A model generated the notes under the pieces. It saw only the letters and a list, made by a program, of their open reading frames with translations, was not told the DNA's origin and did no database searches. From Hymenobacter cellulosivorans (GTDB taxonomy: Bacteria > Bacteroidota > Bacteroidia > Cytophagales > Hymenobacteraceae), in the NCBI RefSeq assembly GCF_022919135.1, contig NZ_CP095049.1, forward strand, positions 4,034,501-4,098,500: DNA of 64,000 nt. Reading direction: 5' to 3'. Each line of letters begins with the position of its first letter. Position 1 is the first letter of the stretch. This document shows positions 37,205-45,606 of this stretch, piece after piece. A program made the translations under genes and the position numbers.

Positions 37205-39406
37205 CTAGGGCGCAATGGTTACGGTGCCCCGGTAGCTTTTGTCGGTGAACTCAATTAGCAGAAAGTAAACGCCGGCGGGCAGGCCGCCCCCATCCCACTT
37301 AAAGGTGCGGTTGGTCGTCTGGTACACCATATTTCCCCAGCGGCTGAAAATTTTGATGTTGGCCAGGCGGGAGTCGCAGAAGTCGGGCGGCAGGGTGGGC
37401 AGCTCGAAGAAGTCGTGGTTACCGTCGTTGTTGGGCGTGAAGATGTTGGCCGGCATGAAGGGCGGATACTCGGGCCGCAGCACCTCAAAGCGCATTGTGC
37501 GGCTAATGGGCACCGGCCGGCAAGTAGTTTCCTGCAACTGAAACGTGACTTCGGTGATTTCGCGCTGGGCCACCGTGCAGCTCGGGTCCCACTCGAAAGT
37601 AGCCGTTGCCTTGCCCGCGCCGTTGCGGGCGGTAAAGCGCATCCCGGCTTCGGCCAGCGTAAGTCCGTCGACGGAGGCCGTCAAGGTCAGTTGGTCATTA
37701 TCCGCATCGAGGCCTTCGAGGGTAAGCTGGTAAGGCTCACCCAACCGGTGCCGGATAAGTGGGGCCGCGTCAGAGGCCGTGAGCGTCGGGGGGGTGTTGG
37801 CGTATTCGATTTGAATGGGCACCACTATCGGCGGCGAAGCCTGGCGTTCGTCGCAGGGCTTAGCGGCGGCCCTAAACTCGAATTCGTACAGAAATTTATC
37901 CGTCGGCGGGCAGGGCACGCGCCAGGTAAAGGTGCCGTTTACCGAGGCGCCGGTCGTGTTCTGCACCATCGTGGCACCCACGCTGCCCGGCGTAAAGCCC
38001 CGGCCGATCATCTCCAGCGTTACGGGGTCGGAGTCGGGGTCCCGGCCCGTCACCTGGAAGGTCACCAGGTCGCCGATGCGCACACGAAGGGGCAGGCCGG
38101 GCCCAGCCGTGGTGGCTACCGTGGGCACACTATTGGGGTCGGGGATACCGGTAAAGGCCAGGCGCACCGTGTCGCGCTTGGGCAGGCTGCAGCCGTTGTC
38201 GGCCACAATGACGTCGAGCAGATACACTCGACCCTTCGTGTCGAGGCATTTGGAAAAGCACAGCTCCGAAAACAGGGTGTCGGGCGCGCCGGTCGTGCGC
38301 ACCATACCCTGCGACACGGTGAACGTGGGTAGCGGGGCAGTGAAGTTGACCGGGCGGATCGACAGGCTAAGCCGGGAAGTAGGGTCGGGGTCGGTGAAGC
38401 GCAGCTTCAGGCAGCGGCCGTTGCTGGGCCCCAGTTGCAGCACGTCCCGGCCGGGCTGGTAGGGTTGGTTGCTGCCCGGCAGCAACACTTTCACCTCGGG
38501 CTTGGTGTTGCGCGGGCAGTCGATGACCTGAAGCTGGAAGTCGCGGCGCACCTCGCTGATTTTTATTCCCTTGCGGTATTCCGAGCATTTGATACCGAAC
38601 ACGAAGAGTCCCAGCTGACTAGGGCGTACTTCCAGCCGCCCACTAAAGCGGTTCACGCTCAGGGCCGGGGTGCCGGGAATCTGGTTGAGAACACTCAGGC
38701 CCGGCATCCATTGGATGGGGGCATAGGGCTGGGGCTGGGCCTGCTCGGGCTTGGGCATATTGGTATCGGAGTGCCCGTTCAGTGGTGTCGAAAGCTCATA
38801 AACCAGCGAGTCGCCGTCCACGTCCTGACCACCGAAATCGTAGTAAAACAGCTCTCCACGGCAGGCATAGTCGCTCAGGGGCGGAAAAATCCGGGGGGTA
38901 GAGTTGATAAATGGCTGCCCGTTGCGTACCACGGCCGGAAACTCCAGGTAGTAGGTCTGGCCCGCGTTGCCGGGGTTGCGAATGTTGCGGATGCTGTTGT
39001 TGCGGCAGCACCGCTCCACGGCTGCGTAGTAGCCCGCCGGGTTGTTATACCGGTCGGCGGCCAGCGTAATCGGGCCGCTGTACTGAATGCGGCGGGTGCT
39101 CAGAACAGGCAGGGTGCAGGCAATATCGGAGTACGCCACATTGGTGTTGGACACCAGCGGTAAAACCAAATTCTGCATCCGCCGGTCGGTGCCCTTTTCG
39201 AAAATGCCTACCGACAGGTCGCTGTCCAGCGCGCCTGGGTTGCCATACACGGCGTCGAAATACAAGTTGAGGTTGAGGCGGTAGGTGCTGCCCGACTGGT
39301 ATTGCAGGTCCAGTTCTCCGCCCACAATATGGGTGGCCCAGCCCGGCAAAGCGCCCAGGATCAGCAGCAGCAGAACAGGAAAAAAGCGAGGTAAAAAACG
39401 AGGCAT
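37205..39406 (-). CDS. Large surface protein with gliding-motility-type C-terminal (CHU_C) sorting domain
   Basis: A 733-residue protein with a signal peptide (RFFPVLLLLILGALPGWA) and a start THIVGGELDLQYQSG shared by many Bacteroidota adhesin-like proteins. The middle is built of Ig-like beta domains (repeats around ITLAADRYNNPAGYY, VTFQVTGRDPDSDPVTLEM). The C-terminus is the CHU_C/type B sorting signal (PANIFTPNNDGNHDFFELP and KIFSRWGNMVYQT, GLPAGVYFLLIEF), so it should be exported by the type IX secretion system to the cell surface. It may be an adhesin or matrix protein. The ATG at 39406 was chosen for the signal peptide. It is divergent from the M1 peptidase gene. Confidence 0.93.
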   Translation of the reverse strand: MPRFLPRFFPVLLLLILGALPGWATHIVGGELDLQYQSGSTYRLNLNLYFDAVYGNPGALDSDLSVGIFEKGTDRRMQNLVLPLVSNTNVAYSDIACTLPVLSTRRIQYSGPITLAADRYNNPAGYYAAVERCCRNNSIRNIRNPGNAGQTYYLEFPAVVRNGQPFINSTPRIFPPLSDYACRGELFYYDFGGQDVDGDSLVYELSTPLNGHSDTNMPKPEQAQPQPYAPIQWMPGLSVLNQIPGTPALSVNRFSGRLEVRPSQLGLFVFGIKCSEYRKGIKISEVRRDFQLQVIDCPRNTKPEVKVLLPGSNQPYQPGRDVLQLGPSNGRCLKLRFTDPDPTSRLSLSIRPVNFTAPLPTFTVSQGMVRTTGAPDTLFSELCFSKCLDTKGRVYLLDVIVADNGCSLPKRDTVRLAFTGIPDPNSVPTVATTAGPGLPLRVRIGDLVTFQVTGRDPDSDPVTLEMIGRGFTPGSVGATMVQNTTGASVNGTFTWRVPCPPTDKFLYEFEFRAAAKPCDERQASPPIVVPIQIEYANTPPTLTASDAAPLIRHRLGEPYQLTLEGLDADNDQLTLTASVDGLTLAEAGMRFTARNGAGKATATFEWDPSCTVAQREITEVTFQLQETTCRPVPISRTMRFEVLRPEYPPFMPANIFTPNNDGNHDFFELPTLPPDFCDSRLANIKIFSRWGNMVYQTTNRTFKWDGGGLPAGVYFLLIEFTDKSYRGTVTIAP

Positions 39407-39558
39407 AGGCGGAAATGCTAAGTGCTTTCGAAAGATACAAAACCTGAAGCCGTGGCCCCAGCGTTTCATCGGGAGTTTGCGCCCCGGTGTGTATCTTAGC
39501 TGCACTTATCACCGGTACCAGAGCGGTTGTCCGGGCGGCCTCTTTTTTTCCGTTTCGC

Positions 39559-41559
39559 ATGCGTCGTATTCTTTACTCCTTATTAACCAGCGGTTTGCTG
39601 GCCGGAGCTGCCCAGGCTCAGATACCCAGCTACCAGCCTCAGCGCGCCGACCTCGACGGCACGGCCGCCCGCAGCTGCGCCCTTACCCACCAGCAGGGAG
39701 CGCTGCGGCAGCCCGCCGCCACGGTTCGGCACCGCCAGAAGATGGAGCGTTACGACGTGAAGTACTATAAGCTTGACATTGCCCTCGAAAACAACTCGCG
39801 CAACGTGGGTGGCTCAGTGCGTATGCTGGCCCAAAGCGGCCCGAGCCTCGATTCGCTGGCCTTTGAGCTGTATCCCACGCTCACGATTGATTCGGTAGTA
39901 GTGAATGGCAAAAAAGTAGTGGGTACCCGCCGCGCCCTCGGCGACGTGACCGTGCGCCTGGCCCAGGCCGTGCCAGCCAACTCGCTTTTCAATGCTTACA
40001 TCTACTACCGCGGCACGGCGCCCAACGGCAACTCGGCCGCCATCGGCAACGCCCTGGACACGGAAGTAGACCCGGATTATGGCACCAGCGTGACCTGGAG
40101 TCTGAGTGAGCCATTCAATGCCTACGAGTGGTGGCCCTGCAAGCAGGTGCTTACCGACAAAGCCGACTCCTCCGACGTGTGGGTGACGACTTCGAGCCTC
40201 AACAAGGTTGGCTCCAACGGCGTTCTGGAGCGGGTCACGCCCCGGCCCAATGGCAAAAGCCGCTACGAGTGGAAGTCCCGCTACCCTATTGCGTATTACC
40301 TGGTGTCGGTGGCTGTGGCGCCCTACGTGGAGTACGTGAACTACGCCAACCCCGCTGGTGGGCCCACCATTCCCATCGTCAACTACGTTTACAATACGGC
40401 GGCGCTGAATGACTACCGCGAGGAGTTGGACCGGACCCCGGGCTTTATTGCAAACTTCTCTAATCTAGTGGGCCTCTATCCGTTTGCCAAGGAAAAGTAC
40501 GGGCATTCCATGGCACCCATCGGCGGCGGCATGGAGCACCAGACGATGACCACCCAGGATGGATTCAACTTCACGCTCACGGCCCACGAGCTGTTTCACC
40601 AGTGGTTTGGCGACAACGTGACCTGCGCTTCCTGGCAGGATATCTGGCTCAATGAGAGCTTTGCTTCCTACGGCGAATATCTCTCGCTCAATGCCTTTGC
40701 AGCGCCGGCCCAGGCCCGCGGCTGGATGGACAACGCCCACGCTATAGCCATGCAGAACCCCGGTGGCAGCGTGTACGTGGCCGATACGACCAGCGTCAAC
40801 CGCATCTTCAGCACCCGGCTTAGCTACAAGAAAGGCGCGGCCGTAGTGCACATGCTGCGCTATTTACTTAACGATGACGTGAAGTTCTTCCGGGCCCTGC
40901 GCACCTTCCAGACGCGCTTTTCCGGCAGCACGGCCCGCACCAGCGACCTGCAGCGCATCTTCGAAGCCGAAGCCGGCAGCTCGCTCGATACCTTTTTCCG
41001 CCAGTGGTACCGTGGCGAAGGCTACCCGACTTTCAACGTGCGCTGGACTCAGGCCGGCAGCTCGCTCTATCTGAAAACCTCCGAAATGGTGTCGATGCCC
41101 ACCGTAACGCCCTTCTTCGATACCCCGGTCGACTACAAAATCAACTACAGCAATGGTACCAGCCAGACGGTCCGCCTGCGGCAAAGCCAGGCTGAAACAA
41201 GCTTCACCGTGCCCGTGGCCGGCACCGTGACCAGCCTCCAGGTAGACCCCGACCAGTGGCTGCTCAACGCCCCTGGCACGGTCAGCCGCGACAATACGCT
41301 CTCAACCAAAGCGGCCGCTACCATGCTGCCCCTGGCAGTATACCCCAACCCTTGCCGCGAGGTGCTGCAGCTGAGCAACCTGACCATGCGCACGGCTCAG
41401 GCCGTGGTGACGGACATGACCGGCCGCGTGGTACTGCGCCAGACCGTAGGCGCCAGCCACACCCAGCTCGCCACGGCTGCCCTGATTCCGGGAATCTATC
41501 ACCTGCAGGTAACAACTCCGGAAGGCGAGGTTTCGCTGGCTCGGTTTGTGCGCGAGTAG
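39559..41559 (+). CDS. M1 family metallopeptidase with type IX sorting domain
   Basis: A 666-residue exported aminopeptidase-like enzyme with a signal peptide (YSLLTSGLLAGAAQAQ). The zinc motif HELFHQWFGD (about residue 345) plus the second Glu in LNESFASYGE is intact. The usual GAMEN motif is replaced by GGGMEHQ (about residue 325), a variant that may change or loosen exopeptidase specificity. The last 80 residues are a type A sorting domain (AVYPNPCREVLQLSNL, ATAALIPGIYHLQV), so the enzyme is likely secreted or surface-attached through the type IX system. The ATG at 39559 fits the signal peptide. Confidence 0.94.
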   Translation: MRRILYSLLTSGLLAGAAQAQIPSYQPQRADLDGTAARSCALTHQQGALRQPAATVRHRQKMERYDVKYYKLDIALENNSRNVGGSVRMLAQSGPSLDSLAFELYPTLTIDSVVVNGKKVVGTRRALGDVTVRLAQAVPANSLFNAYIYYRGTAPNGNSAAIGNALDTEVDPDYGTSVTWSLSEPFNAYEWWPCKQVLTDKADSSDVWVTTSSLNKVGSNGVLERVTPRPNGKSRYEWKSRYPIAYYLVSVAVAPYVEYVNYANPAGGPTIPIVNYVYNTAALNDYREELDRTPGFIANFSNLVGLYPFAKEKYGHSMAPIGGGMEHQTMTTQDGFNFTLTAHELFHQWFGDNVTCASWQDIWLNESFASYGEYLSLNAFAAPAQARGWMDNAHAIAMQNPGGSVYVADTTSVNRIFSTRLSYKKGAAVVHMLRYLLNDDVKFFRALRTFQTRFSGSTARTSDLQRIFEAEAGSSLDTFFRQWYRGEGYPTFNVRWTQAGSSLYLKTSEMVSMPTVTPFFDTPVDYKINYSNGTSQTVRLRQSQAETSFTVPVAGTVTSLQVDPDQWLLNAPGTVSRDNTLSTKAAATMLPLAVYPNPCREVLQLSNLTMRTAQAVVTDMTGRVVLRQTVGASHTQLATAALIPGIYHLQVTTPEGEVSLARFVRE

Positions 41560-41577
41560 GCTTCAGCGTTTCTTGCC

Positions 41578-41617
41578 AATAAAAAGCCCCGCCGTACATC
41601 CGGCGGGGCTTTTTATT
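41578..41617. terminator. Bidirectional terminator between convergent genes
   Basis: A 17-bp perfect stem (AATAAAAAGCCCCGCCG and its complement) lies between the M1 gene (+) and the unknown gene at 41623 (-). Confidence 0.85.
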
Positions 41618-41622
41618 GGAGG

Positions 41623-42252
41623 CTACTTATAATACTGCTTAATGAGCTCTTGCACTGCCGGCGGGGCAGGGGGCAGGTTGAACAGCGTGTCCATGAGCGA
41701 GTCAAAGGGGGCAGCCGGCGTAAAAATGGCGTCCTGGTAGGGGTTGGCGAAAAACCGGATAAAGCCCGGCTGCCCATTGATGCTGACCAAATCCACCGTC
41801 ACGTTGCCAAAACGCTGGTTGCAGCGGCCAGTGGCGGTGCAGTCGTGGGGCTGGGGCTTCAGGAAGTGCTTCTCGATGCACTCCGCGTACCGCTCGTGGT
41901 TCACGAAGCGTTTGTCCGACACGGCTGCGTTGTAGCCCAGGGCCACCATCCGGTCCCGGATAAAGTCAAAGAGGTGGCGGAAGTTGCCGGGTCCGATGCT
42001 GGGGTCGTAGAAAAATAGCGCGCCCTGCCGGGCTTCGTCCCGGATGAGCTGCACCCGCAACTGTTTGGCGCACACGCCGGTTTTCTGGAAGTGGTAGGCT
42101 TTAAAGAAAGGTCCCATCCAGTTCAGATACACCTGCTGCGCCACCCATTGCTCGTGGGCGCGCTGCTGGGCCTTGGTGCGCGTTAGGGGCTGCCAACTGG
42201 TAGGCCCCGCCGCATTCGGGCTGGCGAATATCTTCTTGAAAAAAGAAAGCAA
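41623..42252 (-). CDS. Hypothetical protein
   Basis: A soluble protein of about 209 residues, mostly alpha-helical at the start (RTKAQQRAHEQWVAQQVYLN) and mixed later (GNVTVDLVSINGQPGFIRFF). I do not recognise the family. A small Cys/His patch (HDCTATGRCNQRFGN) may bind a metal or form a disulfide. The start is uncertain: the in-frame candidates are a TTG at 42252 (LLSFFKKIF) and a GTG at 42282. It is divergent from the GreA-like gene, with about 120 bp between their starts. Confidence 0.6.
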   Translation of the reverse strand: MLSFFKKIFASPNAAGPTSWQPLTRTKAQQRAHEQWVAQQVYLNWMGPFFKAYHFQKTGVCAKQLRVQLIRDEARQGALFFYDPSIGPGNFRHLFDFIRDRMVALGYNAAVSDKRFVNHERYAECIEKHFLKPQPHDCTATGRCNQRFGNVTVDLVSINGQPGFIRFFANPYQDAIFTPAAPFDSLMDTLFNLPPAPPAVQELIKQYYK

Positions 42253-42373
42253 GGGAAGGGAGTGAGTTTGAGAATGAAACACTAGCGCCTCCAAATAGTT
42301 TTTGAAGGACGCGCAGCCCCGGCCGGCAAATTGGGGTCTTTCGCTTTCTATTCTACTGTTACCGCTACTTTTT

Positions 42374-42841
42374 ATGACTACCAAACAACGTACCGCTCTT
42401 AAGAAAGAGCTGCTTTCAGAATGCCGCCGCGTGCAGCAGCTCAAGGCCGATAATGCCCGCCAGGCCATGCTCGATGTGCAGGAAAGCGCCAACGAAAGTC
42501 AGGGAGCCATTGAGGATAAGTTTGAGTCGTTCCGGGAAGCCTGCCATATTCAGCGCGACCTGTTTGCCCGTCAGCTCGACGAGGCTCTGACGGGTCTGCA
42601 GGCCCTGCAGCGGGTGCCCGAGGCCCGGCCCCCCAAGGACCAGCCTGGCGTGGGTTCCGTCGTCGTGACTGACTCCCAGTGTTTCTACATTTCCGTGAGC
42701 CTGGGCGAAATCAAGGTAGATGGAAAGCCGTACTTTGCTATTTCCGCGTTTTCCCCGCTTTATCAAGCCATGGCTCAGAGTCGGGTCGGCGACACTTTTA
42801 GTTTCCGCGGCAAACCCTACCGCATTGAGGAAGTCTTTTAA
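42374..42841 (+). CDS. GreA/GreB-like protein with N-terminal coiled coil
   Basis: A 155-residue cytoplasmic protein. The N-terminal half is a long amphipathic helix or coiled coil (TALKKELLSECRRVQQLKAD and the Glu/Gln-rich residues after it), like the transcript-cleaving finger of GreA. The C-terminal half (GSVVVTDSQCFYISVSLGE, then YFAISAFSPLYQAMAQSRVG, then TFSFRGKPYRIEEVF) fits the FKBP-like C-terminal domain of Gre factors. Proteins of this layout are common in Bacteroidota and are often misnamed 3-oxoacyl-ACP synthase. Whether it reactivates stalled RNA polymerase is not known. Confidence 0.72.
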   Translation: MTTKQRTALKKELLSECRRVQQLKADNARQAMLDVQESANESQGAIEDKFESFREACHIQRDLFARQLDEALTGLQALQRVPEARPPKDQPGVGSVVVTDSQCFYISVSLGEIKVDGKPYFAISAFSPLYQAMAQSRVGDTFSFRGKPYRIEEVF

Positions 42842-42867
42842 TTGGCAGACAGAAACCGTCCAGGGCG

Positions 42868-43308
42868 CTACTTGACCCGCATCCAGTAGTGAGAGCGGCC
42901 AATTAGAGAAAAGCCAATGTAACCTTTCACCTCCAGCTTATCCTTGCCCGCCAGGCTCAGGTAGCAGGAATAAGTGCGGCCGTTGCTGGGGTCATAGATC
43001 TGTCCGTCTTCCCACCGGTCGGAGCTGGGATTGTAGCGCAGGCCCTGCAATACCGGCATATTCTGCAGCGGGGTCGTGCGCTTTTCGGGGTCGGGATTGT
43101 GCGCGTCCAGCTTGGGCTTGCCTGTGGTGGCTTCCTGGGGCTCTTGCAACCACACCAGCTTGCCGCACAACAACTCACCGCAGCGGTAGATTTCAATGTG
43201 CGATTCGCCGGCATCATCGGCCCAGACGCCCAGCGGCACGGTCGTTTGGGCCACGGCTCCCCACGAGCAGGCCAGAAAGAAAAGCAGACTAAACAGGAAA
43301 GTTTTCAA
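42868..43308 (-). CDS. DUF2147 family exported protein (second of a tandem pair)
   Basis: A 146-residue exported protein with a signal peptide (KTFLFSLLFFLACSWGAVAQ). The DUF2147 core is complete: PLGVWADDAGESHIEIY, GKLVWLQEP, the RYNPSSDRWEDGQIYDPSNG segment and the closing VKGYIGFSLIGRSHYWMRVK. No ATG fits the signal peptide; a TTG at 43308 gives the same length (146) as its upstream paralog and a matching signal peptide, so I use it. DUF2147 is a lipocalin-like beta barrel of unknown role. The two copies lie in tandem, which indicates duplication. Confidence 0.85.
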   Translation of the reverse strand: MKTFLFSLLFFLACSWGAVAQTTVPLGVWADDAGESHIEIYRCGELLCGKLVWLQEPQEATTGKPKLDAHNPDPEKRTTPLQNMPVLQGLRYNPSSDRWEDGQIYDPSNGRTYSCYLSLAGKDKLEVKGYIGFSLIGRSHYWMRVK

Positions 43309-43373
43309 GGTGGATGGGCATGGATAGACGTAACCGCAGCCGGCCGGCGAAGGTTTCCGGTGGAAGGTAGCAC

Positions 43374-43407
43374 AAAAAAAGCGACGCCCCGAAATAGGGC
43401 GTCGCTT
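43374..43407 (-). terminator. Terminator between the two DUF2147 genes
   Basis: AAGCGACGCCC pairs with GGGCGTCGCTT; the A run on its left becomes a T tract on the minus strand, ending the 43431-43871 transcript. Confidence 0.75.
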
Positions 43408-43430
43408 GTCGTTGCGGGACTGGGTGGCGG

Positions 43431-43871
43431 TTATTTCACCCGGGTCCAGGTCTGGGACTTGCCAATCAAAGAGAAGCCGATGTAGCCTTTCACTTCCATG
43501 GTATTGGCATTGAGTACCTTCATATAGCAGGAGTAAGTTTTGCCATCTTCGGGGTTGTAGATGGTGCCGTCGTCCCACTTGTTTTCGCTGTCCTTCTTGA
43601 AATCCTTCATGAACACCAGGCCCAGACGGGGCCGGTTGCGCAGCTTGGTATCGGGGTTTTGGGTGTCGAGCTTGGGCTTGCCGGTAGCTGGGTCATTGGG
43701 CACGGTCAGCGACACGATTTTACCATAGAGTTTGTCGCCTTGCTGGTAAATTTCGAACGTAGCCTTCTTTTCCTCGTTGGTCCAGATACCGAGGGGAGAG
43801 AGTTTTTGGGCCGACGCCAGGCTGGTAAAGCCCAACAGCAGCGCCAGACAGAGGAACAGGGTTTTTTTCAT
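43431..43871 (-). CDS. DUF2147 family exported protein (first of a tandem pair)
   Basis: A 146-residue exported protein with a signal peptide (KKTLFLCLALLLGFTSLASA). It has the DUF2147 landmarks PLGIWTNEEKKATFEIYQQG, YGKIVSLTVP, WDDGTIYNPEDGKTYSCYMK and VKGYIGFSLIGKSQTWTRVK. It is identical in length to the copy downstream, with conserved ends but a divergent middle, so the duplication is old. A -7-like box TATCTTTT lies near 43905-43912 on the minus strand, about 35 bp upstream. The function is not known; a ligand-carrying beta barrel is likely. Confidence 0.9.
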   Translation of the reverse strand: MKKTLFLCLALLLGFTSLASAQKLSPLGIWTNEEKKATFEIYQQGDKLYGKIVSLTVPNDPATGKPKLDTQNPDTKLRNRPRLGLVFMKDFKKDSENKWDDGTIYNPEDGKTYSCYMKVLNANTMEVKGYIGFSLIGKSQTWTRVK

Positions 43872-44101
43872 GTGAAATAGGGGGTGAGAGGAGTGTTGAC
43901 GGGAAAAAGATAGGAGAAAACGGCGAAATGAGCGGTATGCACACGTTTTTTCGCGTCGGGACCAGAATTGCAAGTTTAAGGCCAAGATACAATCAGCGTC
44001 CGGGGAGACCTCATTAGAAATTTTTTAATGAAAAAAAGGTGCTGATGGTCAGTGGTATGACTAAAAACCTTCGCAATCCGCCTAAAAAAAGCAGTTTCTA
44101 T

Positions 44102-44132
44102 TTTGAACCATCCCACCCTCTATTTACTTTAA
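44102..44132 (+). promoter_or_regulatory. Promoter with -33 and -7 elements at ideal spacing
   Basis: TTTG at 44102-44105 and TACTTTAA at 44125-44132 are separated by exactly 19 bp, the spacing of the Bacteroidota housekeeping promoter (TTTG-N19-TAnnTTTG). Only the last two bases of the -7 box differ or are weak. Transcription should start near 44138 and drive the structured RNA. Confidence 0.6.
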
Positions 44133-44227
44133 CAGCCAGTAGTGAGTACTACGACCCCATCTAAGCAGCCCTAAGGTGCTGGGTAGCGCCGATGGGGGAT
44201 GTCGGATCTAAAGAAAGGAGGTACAAA

Positions 44228-44299
44228 ATGTCTAGTAGTCCCAAACAAATCCTGCCAAGCCTGTCGAATGTAGTCCGCTTCACCGCCGGACGCGCTTAA
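44228..44299 (+). CDS. 23-residue ORF with extended Shine-Dalgarno sequence
   Basis: ATG 44228 to TAA 44297-44299 encodes MSSSPKQILP and SLSNVVRFTAGRA. The bases 44212-44222 (AGAAAGGAGGT) are complementary over 11 nt to the expected 3' end of 16S rRNA, with a 6-nt spacer to the ATG. Such a strong ribosome site is unusual in Bacteroidota, which mostly do not use Shine-Dalgarno pairing. The peptide is basic and Ser-rich and matches nothing I know. It may be a translated leader, a real micropeptide, or simply a ribosome docking site in the RNA. Confidence 0.45.
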   Translation: MSSSPKQILPSLSNVVRFTAGRA

Positions 44300-44424
44300 C
44301 AACAGCTTTCGCGCGGAACCTCTGTTAGCCCCTCAGGGCGGGTTCCCGCATTCTGGCAAGGTCTTACTCAACAGATGACGGGGCTGTACCCCAGGCTCGT
44401 CGCTTGGTAAGATTTGAAGGATTA

Positions 44425-44490
44425 GATACCCGGTTTTGCCCAGCAGCCTCCCTGGAGGTTTTGCATAGGCAAGCCGGGTATCGTTTTTTG
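44425..44490 (+). terminator. Terminator of the structured RNA
   Basis: GATACCCGG pairs with CCGGGTATC, with inner pairs TTGCC/GGCAA and a CCTCC/GGAGG hairpin, and ends in GTTTTTTG on the plus strand. Confidence 0.8.
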
Positions 44491-44514
44491 TACCGGTTTT
44501 GAGCCGCCGCGCCG

Positions 44515-45387
44515 TTAGCTTCTGGGAGCTACCGGCTTTTTTGTGCCTGGCTTTTTAGGCGCTGGCTTCTTCGCCGCTGGTTTGGCTGCGGGCTTGCGCG
44601 TAGTCACCTTCGCTTTACTTTTGGAAGGCGTGGTACGGGCCGATTTTACCATCGTCTTGGTTTTAGTGCGCTTCACAGGGCGGTGAATGACTTTCGGGGC
44701 GGCTACTACCAGCTTGGTGGCCACTTGAGGTTTTTTGGGCCGGAGCGCTGGTACTGCTGCCGGACGAGCCGAGTTAGCCGCCGTAGTAGCCGGGGCAGCA
44801 GTAGCAGGCCCTATGCCCAGCACCCGCCGGACGCCCATAAACCGCCGCTCGTAGTCGGTGCCTTCTACCTGGCTGATTTTCACGCCTGACTCGCGGCGGG
44901 CCGAGGAGGAGTGAATAAACCGTAGCGGCTCGCCCGGTTCGGAGATGATAATGCCCGCGTGGCCGGGCGTAGTCGAGGTTTTGGCCGTGCCGGTGAAGAT
45001 AACCATATCGCCGCGCCGGGCCTGTTCCCGCGGCACCGCCCGGCCCGCATCGATGAGCAGGGCCGTGGAGTGCGGCACGGCCACGCCTACGTGGTTGTAC
45101 ACGTACATCAAAAAGCCCGAGCAGTCGAAGCCGCCGCTGGGAGTAGTGCCCGCGTAAGTATAAGGAGAGCCAAGCTGCTGCATGGCGAAGTCGACGAGGC
45201 GCTCGGCCTGGGGCAGTTCCCCTGCCGCCAGGGTAGCCGGGGCCATGGTATCGGAAACGGGCCGGGCTGGGACGCTGGGGCTGACTATGGCCAGCACGCG
45301 ACCCGGCTGCTTATGAAAGTGCTGCCAGCCGAAAAAAGCCAGGATTCCAGTGACCAGGGTAAGAAATGTAAGCCAGACGTAACGCAT
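44515..45387 (-). CDS. NlpC/P60 (C40) family peptidase with basic tail
   Basis: A 290-residue exported or membrane-anchored endopeptidase that cuts peptidoglycan stems. The hydrophobic N-terminus (VWLTFLTLVTGILAFFGW) is an anchor or signal. The catalytic domain has Cys in GGFDCSGFLMYVY (about residue 90), His in TPGHAGIII (about 142) and a third polar residue in FIHSSS. The last 80 residues are a long Lys/Pro/Ala-rich tail (KPAAKPAAKKPAPKKP), much longer than usual; it may bind acidic wall polymers or DNA. The gene is divergent from the M61 peptidase gene. Confidence 0.92.
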   Translation of the reverse strand: MRYVWLTFLTLVTGILAFFGWQHFHKQPGRVLAIVSPSVPARPVSDTMAPATLAAGELPQAERLVDFAMQQLGSPYTYAGTTPSGGFDCSGFLMYVYNHVGVAVPHSTALLIDAGRAVPREQARRGDMVIFTGTAKTSTTPGHAGIIISEPGEPLRFIHSSSARRESGVKISQVEGTDYERRFMGVRRVLGIGPATAAPATTAANSARPAAVPALRPKKPQVATKLVVAAPKVIHRPVKRTKTKTMVKSARTTPSKSKAKVTTRKPAAKPAAKKPAPKKPGTKKPVAPRS

Positions 45388-45606
45388 ACTACAAAAAACA
45401 TAGGCACTGGGAAATACTCTGGTGCCGGTTAGCCCTAACGGCGGAGCTCGAGTGCGGGTTCCTACTGCTTTTTGAGCAGGTGCCGCACTACTAGGCGGCC
45501 TAAGGCTCGGTTTCGGCGCTATCTTGCAACCCCGGCCGCTTTTCGGTGTCGGGGAAGTGGCGGCTGCCGCCTGTGGTTCCTTTCCTTACTCACTCCCTTT
45601 TTCCGC

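Larger units (their letters stand above)
44138..44490 (+). ncRNA. Candidate structured RNA of unknown family
   Basis: About 350 nt with its own promoter and terminator and no long ORF. Several perfect nested stems are visible: GTAGT/ACTAC (about 44139-44152), CCCCATC/GATGGGG (44155-44197), GGAACC plus GCCC against GGGC plus GGTTCC (44315-44346), and TCTTAC-GACG-GGGG closing with CCCC-CGTC-GTAAGA (44362-44413). A 23-codon ORF with a very strong Shine-Dalgarno sequence is embedded. I checked for tmRNA, RNase P, SRP and 6S landmarks and saw none. It could be a stand-alone regulatory RNA or the leader of a small-peptide gene. The rest of the gap (43872-44100) shows only the DUF2147 upstream region. 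Confidence 0.55.

Noticed and set aside
43992-44514. tmRNA, RNase P RNA, SRP RNA or 6S RNA
   Set aside because: No tmRNA tag or T-loop, no RNase P GAGGAAAGTCC-type core, no SRP tetraloop motif, and no 6S bubble was seen. GGATTAGATACCC near 44419 matches a 16S word by chance only.
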